Shown: piece by piece, positions 35,385-47,178 of the stretch | How positions within the stretch are numbered: the first letter of the stretch is position 1 | Layout: the number at the start of each line of letters is the position of its first letter | NCBI GenBank assembly: GCA_038363925.1 | Contig: JAQQWL010000015.1 | Coordinates: 2,905,314-2,969,313 of the forward strand | Length of the DNA stretch: 64,000 nt | Source: Apiospora phragmitis | Taxonomy: Eukaryota; Ascomycota; Sordariomycetes; Amphisphaeriales; Apiosporaceae | Reading direction: 5' to 3' | Translations under genes and position numbers: made by a program | The notes under the pieces: generated by a model | What the model was told of the DNA's origin: nothing | Seen by the model: the letters and a program-made list of their open reading frames with translations, nothing else | Database searches by the model: none

Positions 35385-35663
35385 TTGCCTATTTCATATT
35401 TTGTCGGGTGCTATCTCCGGTGAGTCAGCAGGCAGCCATCTCGGATGAAGCTAGGTAGGGCTGAGCTGGGGCTGTTGTGGTCCTTCTGTTTAATGGGGAG
35501 GTGGATCCGTGGACTTCGCGACAACCGCCAATTCAACCCGACGTTTCTTCTTCACGCATGTAAATTGGTACATCGACTCGTGTATTTCATGGTATCATTG
35601 TATTGTTTCAGTCAATTGTACTCCGGTTTCGCTCGCTCATCAAATCATTCTGCCAAAACATCA

Positions 35664-37227
35664 TCACGTCCGCCGCCATCTTGCACCCCATGGTTTGACT
35701 TGGGCCCCTTCGACTCGTGCATCGCTAGTCATCTGACTTTCTCCCCCTGTTCTCCTATCCGCAGGCCCCGATGCCGTTGAAGCCTGGGGAGCTGCATGCC
35801 CACCCTCTCCACCATGGTGGACTTGAAGTGGCGCGGGGACTAAAGAATCATCACTGGCGAGTCGTCGTCCGTAGTTCCCGTTCCCGCCTTGCACATCCGT
35901 CCCTGGCAGCTCGGCCACCGTAGCCAATCCTTCGTCCGCTGGTGGCGCTGCCGTCTCGCTATGCCTGGCACCAACAACACCATCACCAGCCCCAGCACCA
36001 CCCAGAGAGCCCTCGAGCTCACTGACGGCCGAGCCATCGGACGGGCGCGGGCGGTGTGCCGATTTCAATTTGTTCGAGGGCCGTCGTCCTACCGCCGCCG
36101 TCCCCTCTCCGAGCTCGCCCCGTAGCTTGTGGGGCTTCGCAGGCCGGCCATCCGCCTCCAATATCGCTGCACTGTCCGCGAGGGGCACTTTGGGCTCGGG
36201 CGGCGGCATGGCCCCTCCATCTTCTTCTATCCTCTTCGCCGGGCGGCTGCGGCGTCGCCGGAGGAGCAAGAGCACAAGTGCGAGGAGTAGTACGCCGCCC
36301 ACGGCCACGCCGACGCCCACGCCGATCTTGGCCCCCGTATCGAGGCCCGCTGACTCCGAGTCGGAACCGCCCTCTCCGTTGCCCGTGTTCGATCCTGCGT
36401 TGGTGTTATTTGGTGAGGTGGCGGTTCTAGTGACTGTCGCTGTCGTGGTTCGGCCGTTGGCGTCGGTGAAGGTGGTTGCTGAAGAAGAGCCAGAAGATGA
36501 GTCACTTGAGCGCAGGGGGGAAGACGTTGATGGGGTGGTGGTGCCAGCTGGTGGGCTTGACGGGGGAATGGTACTGGTCTCTAACGTACGTGATGTGGTC
36601 TTGACAGGAGACGTGGCTTGGCCTCCTCCCGTGGAACTCGCCGTCGGGACCGTGGCCGTCGGTTTGTAGTCCCCGAAGAAACTCATGGTGTCGCCCGTGT
36701 TCTGGGGCAGCGACACGAGATTCGATAACGATCTCGCGTCCTTGAAGGCCACGGTGGCTTTGGCCGTGTCGGTGCAGCTGCAGTACGCGCCGGGCTGGAG
36801 CGTGGAGGGGTTTCCTTTCTGCGAGCAGATGGCCCATTCGCCGTCGCCGTTGTCGCATAACGTCAAGGCCACCCATGGCTGATCTGTTTATCCCCCCGAA
36901 CCGTCGTCAGCCCTTCGCCCTTAGAGCATTCGTTAAACTTGGGGGGGGGGGGGGGGACATTGCGCAGCACTCACCCACCACCTTCTTGGGACAGCTCGCG
37001 TCTTCATAGTCCGGGTCGCTGCAGCCGGCCCAGTACGTCAACATGGAGCCATATCCTTGGCCATGTACTCCGAAACAGGCGCCGTCGGCCAAGCAGTTGT
37101 CGCCCTTGCCGCAGCACGTCTGGCGGCCGAAGGCGTCGTTGCCGCACGGGATGAAGCTCTGGTCGAGCTTTTGGCCCGAGGCCGTGTAACAGGTGCCATT
37201 GCTGACGTTGGGATTCGGATCGCTCAT
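35664..37227 (-). CDS. Single-pass membrane protein with Cys-rich ectodomain
   Basis: Exons 37227-36975 and 36883-35664 give 490 residues. The N-terminal half holds a Cys-rich module (TCYTASGQ, FIPCGNDAFG, QTCCGKGDNC, AYCSCTD), then a Ser/Thr/Pro-rich stalk likely to be O-glycosylated, one membrane helix (GVAVGGVLLLALVLLLL) with an RRRR stop-transfer, and a disordered cytosolic tail. The layout is like fungal wall-stress sensors, but no WSC or Mid2 signature is clear. No N-terminal signal peptide is visible; an upstream exon might be missed, or the helix may act as signal anchor. The intron contains a run of 16 G on the plus strand. Function unknown. Confidence 0.72.
36941..36956. repeat. G16 homopolymer
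   Basis: Sixteen G in the plus strand (C in the transcript) inside the intron of the membrane-protein gene. The length is unreliable in most sequencing chemistries. Confidence 0.85.
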
Positions 37228-39320
37228 TGTGAACGCTATGGCCGACCACTATTCATTGTCTTTGGGTAATGGTGGATGGATGGATGGATGGACGAGATCA
37301 TGAGAAAGTGCTTGGGCAGATGGGAAAGTCGGTCGGCCGCCGTCAGGTCTTCCATCTCTCTCTCATGTCGGTAATTTGCCATGTCCCTCTTCGCTTAACG
37401 CCAGGTGCATCTCGGTTTCTCGGTGGGAGCCAGTGACGTTTCAAGCCCCTTTCCCTGATCGATTTCATCGGGCTCAATCGACCTCTCCATGACGTTGGTG
37501 TAATACGATCCCTGTAGATATCCCCGGCGGATAGCTGCTGCGGCCCCACCCTTCATACTTACCTGTACTCTCTCCTCTGGCTTCGGTTAACGTTAGGCAA
37601 ATCGCACATCTTCCGTAGCTCTCCCCGGAGCTTTTTGCCCAGCGCCAAGCGTGGAGGGCATGCTATTATGGGCCGGCCCAAAAACCGGTTTGCAACGCAG
37701 GGCCAATCAACGACGTCCGTTTGCTAGACCTCCAGGGTTAACAGGGCCAGTTATAGTCATGGCTCGGGACGGAATTGGTCACCCATTGAGAAATGTGTCT
37801 GCAGCTCTTAAGCAGATGTTTGTCCATGCAACTTCTGGTCGTAGCCATCGCGCCTCGAGGCGACAAGTAGCCTGCCTTGCGGGATCTGAATATTGCTCCC
37901 GCCTTAGGCCATGAGTCAACCCTATCTATGGTCTACTTTCCTATTACAATGGATGGTCTAGGTTAGATTTTTGTTTCACGTCCTTTGCGGGTTAGTACTC
38001 TTCTAGCTCAGCGTTGTGGCCCGGCTCAATATGTGCTCCGTGTGCTCGTTCTGGGCGGTATGTATTTGCACGTAGTACTACCACCTCGACCGATATAAGC
38101 TCGCTGGCGGACCCCTAAAGGGCATCATCCGATCAACAGCAATACAGATAGTGCATCCGTCTTATTGGCGACCTCTGTACCGTGCACGTTATTCACTGAC
38201 GCCATCTCAGCTCTAGTTGTCCAGGTCCTTCACCCTTCGCTCGCAAGGCTTCCCCAATTGCCAACGGCTTGCGTACGAATCGCGCGCGGGCACTTCATCT
38301 AGTAGGGGACCGTTACCATGATATCCAACTATGCTAGCACATTACTGGGTGGCCAACGAAGTGAAATCTCTTGGAAGTCAGCGGTGAGATACTGGCCAAT
38401 GTGACTGGCTCGTCTTCTATGGGCAAGCCTTGACTTGACGGGCCGACCTCGACTTGTATGCCGGGTTGTTCATGAGCAGTTCTTCGGGCGTGACACCTTC
38501 GCGAAGCTCGATTCGAACAACAACGTTTCTCGTTTGACCTCGGCCTACTTGGTGCTGTCAACGCTGTCGACGAGGGCATCCGATACGATACAATACATAA
38601 CAATACACGGACTCCTGATCCTACCGTGTTCTCCGATAAAGAGTGACAAGCCAACCGACGAGTCATCCAGATGAAACAAGCCATAAACCCAATCATCAGC
38701 TTATTCCAGGGAAACCATTCGAAACTACTTGGTATGTCCAGCTCGTCATGATGGTCGATGGGATTACCTTGCCAGGCGGCGGCGACATGGCCTGGTCGAT
38801 TACGGCTACGATAACGCTAGCGATTGCGGAATCCCCGGATCAGGCAGGCTGCGTCTCTTAGCTCTTCGAACCACGCCCCGGTTTTTCCACTGGCGGCCTG
38901 GTGCATCTTGCTCTGGACGTATAGGGTAATCGGATGAACAAACGATGGACGGAAGCTTGCGTGGTCAAGATGGAGGGGTCCAACAAACAGTCTGTGTGTC
39001 CGCGTTCAGATGACTCGGAATAGTACTGTATTTGTACAGACAGGTGTCAGTGCGAAGCCATGAGCCCCTCACCGCAGGCATCAACAAGAGAAGAGAGGTG
39101 GTTGAGGATTCTCTTGGGGAGGTAGCCGGATTGTCCACTTTCGGGTTGATCATATCTTCCTATTAACATGAATGATGCTGGCTCTGCTTCCACTCGAAAC
39201 AATAACCTTGCCGCATATTTTGTAGAAGTGTAAGTCGCGATATTTCAGCCATAGCGATAGACCTCAGGAAACCTGAACAAGCCTTCTGGGGGGTTCTCCA
39301 ACGGCACTTGCACAAAAGGC
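37228..39320. other. Divergent intergenic region with a short TGGA repeat
   Basis: About 2.1 kb. A (TGGA)n microsatellite lies at about 37272-37291. No ORF has a coding pattern. Confidence 0.45.
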
Positions 39321-42209
39321 ATGTCTTCTCAGCCCGCCAATTTCTCGCCTATCAACCGCCCACCTGCTACGTTGGATGCTGCTCGCAGACAAGGACGATA
39401 TAACGATGCCACCACCTCCATACGCTCTCCCAGCCCGTCGTCACATGCGCGCGGTGCCGATCGGGCCCAGATACCATCGGAAAGACCCAGTGGCACCGAC
39501 GAGTACGGAGTCGGCGTCAAAGCAGCAACACAGGGTACTGCCCACCAAGCATCTTCGCATGCGGGACCGGGGGGCCACGACCGGAGATCCCTGCCGTTTC
39601 CGCCGCGGGCCAGGCTGCGGACGCCTGCCGTTTCGAACGTCAGCTCGTTCTGCCGGAAGCTGCAAAACGAGTCCGCCATCCACTTCACGCCCGTCGACCT
39701 GGACCTCGCGCTGGTGGAACTAGACAGTGTGGACGAGCTGTCCCTGATCGAGAGCTACGAGCACGACACCTCGCGGCACACGTCGTCCGTCAATGCCGGG
39801 GCGGCGAGCGCAGCCCCTCTTCCGCACATCTACCGGAGCAGCTCGACGCAGACCGAAACCGGACGGCGGGCTAGAAGACTACCCACGAACAACAACACGC
39901 CGGAGATACGGTCCAGCCCGGTTCCTGCTCGCCTGAATCTGTACCCCCCAAATGGGGAGGTGGGAGAAAGCCGCCGACGACCGTATCCCCTGAACGTCGG
40001 TGACGATGTTGTGCCGTCGCCGCAGACGCAAGCCGATATCATTCGGTCGTATCATCAGCTCATGGCCACGGGGTACTTCCAGAACGGGTCCATCCACCAG
40101 TCTGTCTGTCCAATGCCACGCTCGACGCGACCGCTGCCCCTAGAACTCAAGTCGCCCACGTCACCCCTGACCCAGGAGAAATCTGGTGTGGGCAGTCCTT
40201 TCTCCCCAGAAGCGAAGACGGATCCGATCAAGCCAGACGATGAGGTGAGCGAGCTACCGACCGGCTTCCGTTTCTACATGATCGTGGTGTCCTTGCTCCT
40301 CACCGTGTTTCTGATGTCACTGGATTTGGTAATCTTCCTACTCCATGAAAAATGAAACCCCCCCGGGCTGAATACTCACTTATGTTACTCGACAGACCAT
40401 TGTTGCGACTGCCATTCCCAAGATAACCGATGTATTTGGTCTGCGCGACGTGGCATGGTACTCTTCGGCCTTCTTCATGACGACGGCGGGCTTTCAGAGT
40501 TCCTGGGGCAAGATCTATCGATACTTTCCCCTGAAGATTGGGTTTCTGAGCGCCCTTGGGTAAGTGGATAGACACTATGAGCTACTACATTCGCAAAGCC
40601 AAGCTAACCCTTGATATAGTAGGTTCATCAGTCCGTATAGTATAATGGCCATCTAATCATGAGCTTTAGGAATCTTTGAAGCGGGAAGTTTGATCTGCGG
40701 CGTGGCTCCTACCTCGGTGGCCCTGGTGATTGGGCGCGCGATTGCGGGAGTCGGCGCTGGCGGCTTGTCCTCTGGCTGTTTTATCATCGTTGGGTACATA
40801 GCCCCGCCATCGAAGCGTCCTATCTTCCTGGGTCTGCTCGGGGCCGCCTACGGGTATGTAAATTCTTTTCACGCCTCTGATCGACAGCCGTGGGTGAGGC
40901 AAGGTCTTGACTTCGTCTCGTCCTGGGCCATCGTTCACCTGTTGCGTCCACACAACAACATGAACTAACTCTGTGCAGCATCGCCAGCGTGGCTGGACCA
41001 CTGCTCGGGGGTGTGCTTACGGATCATCTGTCGTGGAGATGGTGTTTCTGTCAGTACCAAATGCGACAATTTGTCCATGGCGAGCGTTGCTGACTTCCCC
41101 TGTTCATTAGATATCAACCTTCCCGCTGGTGGTATCTCGGCCGCGGTCATCTTCCTTTTCTTCACGACACCCGCCGGGGCTCAACCGTTGAAGGCCCGGC
41201 TCATTGACAAGATGCACCACCTGGACCTCGTCGGCGTCATGATCGTCATGGGCGCCGCCGTTTCCTTCACCCTCGCGCTGCAAGACGGCGGCACGACCAA
41301 GAAATGGTCCGACAAGCAAGTAGTTGGGCTCCTGGCCGGGTTTGCCGCCATCGTCGCCACATTCGCCCTCTGGGAAAAGTATCAGGGCGAACACGCCATG
41401 ATGACGCCGCGGCTGATTCGTCAGCGGAACGTATGGGTTCCGTCGGTCATCATTTTCCTCCTCGGCGGGAGCTACTTTGTCCTCATCTACTACCTGCCTG
41501 TCTACTTCCAGGCCATCGATGGAGTCAGCCCTACTCAATCCGGCAGTAAGTTGACGTATTGACTTCACTCTCATGATGCAAGGATAGGCTACTGATTCTT
41601 TGATCAATAGTTCGCAACTTACCTTTTATCTTGAGTAGCAGCATCGCAGCCGTTATCATGGGCGGTGTCATCTCCAAGACGGGCATAGCGATGCCGTTCT
41701 TGCTTCTCGGCTGCGCGCTGGCCACGGTCTCGTCGGGAATGCTGTACACCCTGGACATTGGCAGCGGTCCGGGCAAATGGATAACGTTCCAAGCGATTGC
41801 CGGCATCGGGTATGGCGTAGCGTTCCAGATCCCCGTCTCCATCGGCCAGGGTATGTGCAGCGCCGTGGATCTCCCCTCGGTGACGGCCATTATCCTCTTC
41901 TTCCAGATCATCGGGGGCTCGTTCTTGGTGAGCGCAGCCCAAGTGGGCTTCCTCAACGTCATGAGCAAGAAGGTCCTGTCGCTGGTACCCGGCCTGCCAC
42001 CTCCGCTGGTGTTGGGTACAGGGGCGTCGGATCTTCGAAGAGTTTTCGGGAAGAACCTGCCACAGGTTTTGATAGGCTACATGGCGGGTATCAGGGTAAG
42101 CTTTGCCGTCGCCACCGGGGCTATTGGCCTGGCCACCCTTGCAAGTCTCTGTCTACGCCGGGAGAGGTTGGATGTGGAAAAGGTCAAAGAGGCAGGTAGT
42201 GGTGTCTAG
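39321..42209 (+). CDS. MFS transporter of the DHA2 (14-helix) type with a long N-terminal extension
   Basis: Drug or metabolite exporter. Segments: 39321-40328, 40396-40559, 40670-40853, 40979-41049, 41111-41545 and 41611-42209. Transporter signatures: [12 protein letters not shown] (helix 1 end), [13 protein letters not shown], and [14 protein letters not shown] across intron 4. Before helix 1 there is a cytosolic region of about 320 residues rich in Ser/Pro/Arg, far longer than usual. The joint between segments 2 and 3 is out of phase by one base: GGG at 40558-40560 would need to be GG, or a micro-exon near 40625 with a weak donor is used. The substrate cannot be told from sequence. No polyketide or peptide synthase lies in the window. 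Confidence 0.82.
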
Positions 42210-42536
42210 GCCACTCTGATGGTATGCTAGTACCGACATGGTATAAATCACCGCTCACATTCCCATGACCTTCGTTTAGCTATGCCAAGAAATTCCGGTG
42301 CTTCCACATTAGTTGATATTGGAGGCAGGTGACAAAACCCAAGTCAGACTCTAGAGCTGTCATGAGGAGATCGTATTTACGGTGTGTTTCATTATTAACA
42401 ACAGAGAGAATGAGTAGAAGCTCGATAACAGAATGAAAATAAAGATATTCCGTCCAACCTGACTGTCATTATATTTACACATGTCACCAAGAAGGCTTCC
42501 TTGTACCATGTTTCAGATGAGCAAAGCCCGCAGTGC
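42210..42536. other. Convergent 3' flanks
   Basis: About 330 bp, AT-richer, nothing recognised. Confidence 0.4.
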
Positions 42537-43089
42537 TCAGAATATTACTACCGCGGCTACGGCTACACTCAGATACCGAGCGACCGGACGAGCTGTACCA
42601 GCTGCTGCCGCTTTCAAAGTGGTGGTCCCTGGGGAAGCAGGTCCTGCAGTGGCGGCAGCTACAGCACCCAGTTCCGTCCCGAGTATACTTGTTGCTGCCG
42701 GCAGGTCGGAGGCGGTGGTGGACGCGTACTGGCTCACTTTCCACATACCACACACATGTCCGATCGCGGAGGAAAATTCTGCAGAGAATGAATTGGGTCA
42801 GACAACAGAACCCCGGCATGTTGCTTGAGGGTAGGGCGAGCCCCCCATACTCACCTGTGGTGCAATCGACATTCACGGCGTGCTGTACGTCGAGTTTGAT
42901 CGGGGTCATGTGTCGACAGAGGCAGTCGAATGTGGCGGAGCTGATATCGGCGGTCGGACACCCTTCTTTGGCCATGGCGCTGGCAAGAGCAGCGTGAGCG
43001 CAACTGGGGATATCTTCAACATCGTGCGACAAGTTCTCCAGAGCATAGCCCTGGGCGACCAGGGTCAACAAGGCGACTGAGAGTCTCAT
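42537..43089 (-). CDS. CFEM-like GPI-anchored or secreted protein
   Basis: Exons 43089-42855 and 42778-42537 give 158 residues. The signal peptide is clear (MRLSVALLTLVAQGYA). The CFEM core is seen in DIPSCA, EGC, FDCLC, NVDC and VC, but two of the usual eight cysteines are missing (the second and the seventh). The Ala/Thr/Gly-rich tail ends in a hydrophobic segment (SVAVAAVVIF) suited to GPI attachment. CFEM proteins act in haem/iron capture, adhesion and host interaction. With six cysteines and the conserved Asp replaced in context, haem binding is uncertain. The frame is intact. Confidence 0.7.
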
Positions 43090-46000
43090 GTTGGCGTAAC
43101 AAAGCCGCAAATTCCGTGATCGGTCGATTGTGACCGACGCTTGGGAAAGCTGCCCCTGAGTGTTCGGTTGAGCAGAAACGGGGTCAACTTATGTCGGGAA
43201 AAATTCCATCAACAGCGCCTGGTTCTTTTGAAAGCGCGAACCTCGAGCCGCTTGATAGGCGCCACCGTGCGGCTGCGACAAGGGTAGTCATTCAGCACTA
43301 CGTTGCCCTATCAAGACTGAGGAGGCTTGACGCCATCGTTGATGGTGATTGGTACCCTGGCCAAGGCCCCCGCGTCTGTTTCACTCCCATGTTTCACTCC
43401 CATTGGTGTTCTCCCTGCGCAGGCGCACAGCAAAACCATACTGCACCTGCAAGCCACACGGAAATTCGGTTCATCCCTTGGGAAACATTTTCAGCTCTGA
43501 TGTTCTAGATCTTAGCCAAGGGCCTAGACGATGTCGATTGCTCACATTATTTTGGCCTAGAATAACTTTGCCTAGTCCCTGGCCACTTCAGGAGGTCCAC
43601 CGTCAAGGAGCCTGAAACATTCAAAAAATACAGCGTTTCCACGAAATCTGGAAATCTGGGGTATGCCCTGATTCAGCATTACTTCCTCCCGTCCTAGCCG
43701 CGGCCTGTGTGCTTGCCATGTGGATCAGTCTACCACTGAACCCCATCAAGGGGAGTTGACGCGAGAAAGTCGCCAAGACTGGTTAGTCTACCTACCGCCA
43801 TGGCTAGTCTCATACTAATTACTCAGTAACCCCGAACGGTTAGACGTAGTAGGCTCTAAGTCATGACCAGGTACCAACCACTTTAGGTGGAATCACCCCA
43901 TTGGATGGGCCATTTGTGACATCACTGCTGTCGGTTGGGGGGATCATTCTTCATCATGTAACCTGCGTTGGCGACTCAACTATCAATCTCATGCTCAAGC
44001 TGGAGTCGGCCTTTGGCCTCACATTTTTAGGACAATCCAGCCTGCCGCCACAGAGGTGATTGTGCCAGAAATGATGTCTGCAAGCCTCCGAACGAGCGTT
44101 ATCCATGGGGTTTGGCAGGTTGGCGACCTTGGTTCGGGGCAGTGGAAGCTTGTTATCATAGATGCTAGAATGAATGGCCTTCGGGCTGTACTCGCCCTCC
44201 TGGTCCCGTTGGCGGGCGTCTTTCTGCTGGGATGCTTCTTGTTTCCAAATACAGACAGATGAGGCCACGATAGTTTGCCAAAGCTGCACGCCTTCACGCA
44301 CTTCCGCATCGGGTCAGGGCATGATGTTCACGGCCTTCTGGCAAGGTGTGAGGCCGACGAGCACACAATTCTATCAAGGGCCTTTGGCAATCAAGATGCA
44401 AGAAATGGCCGCAGCTCGGTGCACAGTAGACACACAGCTTTGGGCCACGAATGTACATGGGATGGGCACTACCAAGCTTCGATCTGTCCTACACAGGATC
44501 AATCCAGCCACACTAACACGCCCCTATCCCGGAAGCTCTCTAGTCAGCTCTTCTAGTGCCCTCCCGCTAAACCTTTTTTCAACTTCACCCACATCAAGCA
44601 GTCGCAGTACGTCAGGCGAAGTGATTCATGGTATATGGAAACGGCGGATGATGCTCCAGAACGACTTCGCAGACTTGTTCGCTTCTTTAATTGGATGAAG
44701 ACTTTCCTATGGCCTGGCTGTCGAGAAGATCGTTCTCGGGGCCGGCCAGCTCGTATAGGTGGCAGAGTACTTGATTGGACAGATGAACAAGGCCATGCGA
44801 GCCATGTCTGACGCCCTGGCGTGCACCTGAAGAAGGAGGTGGCTGCCACCGGCACCCGCGTCAGCCACTCCGTGGGAGCTTCCCCAACCCTTTCGACAGC
44901 CTGGGGCGAATAGGCAGTTCCGCTCCTTGTCATCGGTATTTGTTCACATGCAGCACACTCTTAGCAGGCTCTGGATGGTAGCAAATTGTGTACATGTGGG
45001 CTGACTCTCATGATAGTTTGCCGACCTCGTTCCACATGAGGACGAGACTTGTGGCTACCAACTTCTATGCCCCTTCGTTTCTAATATCAACGCAAGTGTT
45101 TGTGGATTTGAACGATTGAACTTTTTTTTATCGGGGCATACACTGCTTGGTTGTACTTATGCAAACATTCACGAAGTGTTGTTACATTCCGCCTCTAATT
45201 AGGTAATCGACCCCGTGGGAAGGACCGGGATCATACGAGGCTGCCCTCTCTATGACGGTGCCAGGAACAGATGTGAAGTTCCATCAAGCCCATCTTCACC
45301 GCCGTGCGGCTTCTCGAACAATGGTGGACAACAGGCCAAGTTGCCCCTGGATTATTCGAGAAGCTATTTTTAGGAGGGGATCCGCTGGCTTCCATAGACA
45401 GTGGCCAGCATTTGGACCGTGTTCCAGTTTCCTTAGTCCTGCTGTCACAAAAAATGGATGAACGGTGATGCTCAGTGGATAGCGCTAGTAATATACGAGA
45501 TACAATGCCGATTTCTCCGATCGGGCTATCCCCTTAATGGCGGGATCACAGCCACTCCCCCACCCCTGGTTAGCCGTACAGTACGGTCTTCAGAAAATTT
45601 AGTATGATCGGCGTGCCGTTTTTGACGTCCGATCCGCTGGGTGTGCAATTTGATTGGATAAATCAACCCTTACATACAATACGGCCAACAAGGGGGGGTG
45701 CTGTGATTCCGCCATCAAGGGGATAGCAGCGCCCTACTAACTGCCAGCAACGTGCCGTGATGTGCCGTAACTTGTCTATGGGGATGTCCCCTTTCCGCTC
45801 TTCCAGAATAGGCCAGCATGAACCGGCAATTGAGGGCAAAAGGTGGGGGACCCTCGTTTCCGGCTACGGTTTCTCGTATCCAAGGCCGGCTGCACCAGAA
45901 GTGGCCGTGCATGGTCACATTCGGCCTCTAGCCCGTCCCCACTACCCCTGGCCACCCCCCTGGCCCGCTCTGGCTAGCTGTCAAAGCATGGTGAGCATGG

Positions 46001-46270
46001 ACGGGCCAATCTACCCAAGCGGATTTAGTTCATGCCCGTACGTACCTTGGCCGCCACAGCCGTCGACCCCCCGGCATCGCCGGTCTTCCAGACGACATCT
46101 CTATAAAGCCAGCGACATTAGCCGTCTAGTTGTTCCTTTTTCCTTTTGTTCCTCAGCACTCCTCAGCTGTCAATTAATAATACACGAAGTCCTTCTTTTT
46201 AATCTCACCTACTTCAACCAATATTTCTCTCTCCGTCTCTCACTTAGACAACCACCAAACCACCATCAAG
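43090..46270. other. Long intergenic region with weak coding traces
   Basis: About 3.2 kb. Short open stretches at 44056-44262 (ending in a membrane-helix-like LALLVPLAGVFLLGCFLFPN) and about 44560-44810 look weakly protein-like but have no consistent gene model, and may be relics. The rest has no feature I can support except the promoter of the next gene. Confidence 0.35.
46102..46108 (+). promoter_or_regulatory. TATA box of AltA1-like gene
   Basis: TATAAAG 169 bp upstream of ATG 46271, followed by a pyrimidine-rich leader (46140-46260), typical of highly expressed fungal genes. Confidence 0.6.
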
Positions 46271-46821
46271 ATGCAGTTCACCTTCGCCGTCACCGCCGCC
46301 CTCTTCGGCGCCGCCCTGGCCGCCCCGGCTCCCCAGTCCAACCAGACCAAGGAGTCGGTTCAGATCACCGACTTCCACGCCCGCAAGAACCACCTGCAGG
46401 GCACCCTCAACGGCCCCGTCGACTCCATCGACTTCAAGATCATCGCCAGCGAGGAGGCCGGCACCAAGGGCTTCGTCTGCACCGCCTCGGCCGCCGAGGG
46501 CGAGGACAAGCTCAAGATGAAGCCCAACGCCTACAACTGCAAGGGTGGTGACGACAACCACCACTACGCCTTCGAGCTCGTCAGCGTCGGCGACGACAAC
46601 GTCATGACCCTCCAAATCATCCACCAGACCGCCCCTGCGTAAGTAACTCCCTGACTTTTGCAAACAACCCTTTTTTGGTCCCGTCAGACAACTAACCTTT
46701 ATCCTGGTCTAGTTTCGGCTTCTGGGGCAACGTTGATGTCCCCACCTACTGCCACGCCGGTGGTGACGAGACCATGATCTGCCAGCAGATTGGTGACGTC
46801 ACTGCTAACCTGCACCTGTAA
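46271..46821 (+). CDS. AltA1-like small secreted protein
   Basis: Exons 46271-46638 and 46713-46821 give 158 residues. The signal peptide is short and Ala-rich (FAVTAALFGAALA). The mature protein is beta-rich in pattern, begins with VQITDFHARKN (a typical opening of the AltA1-like family) and has four cysteines (GFVC, YNC, TYC, MIC), suiting two disulfides. Codon choice is strongly biased to C-ending codons, the leader is CT-rich and a TATA box is present, which together point to high expression. Members include allergens and plant-defence elicitors. The family call rests on pattern memory and could be wrong; secretion is firm. Confidence 0.62.
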
Positions 46822-47178
46822 ACGGGTCGAGCACGACCTGTATGGGTGGTGGCCAGAACTTGTTATGAACTTACTAATAATGTGTACTATGGTGTCTACA
46901 ATGCCGCTTGATGGAGGTGTGGCCAGGAGGACTTTTGCGAACCCGAGTCAGCTCAAACCCTACCTAATTACTAAAAAGCCAACGTACCTAACTGTACATA
47001 ATACAACCACAACGGTATATACACTCGATGTCTTGATTAATCGCGTGACTGTGGCATGGAAACATGCGTAGCAAGGAAACGCAACTGTCTTGTTCACTAG
47101 GAAATTCCAATGTCCGTCACTGCATAGTCCTAACCCAAAGCAATTTGACTTATCAGCGACCCGGCTAGTTATCTCTTG
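46822..47178. other. Convergent 3' flanks
   Basis: About 360 bp, AT-richer. No gene seen. Confidence 0.4.

Noticed and set aside
44056..44262. Short ORF ending in a membrane helix
   Set aside because: Too short and without upstream transporter blocks; kept only as a possible relic in the findings.
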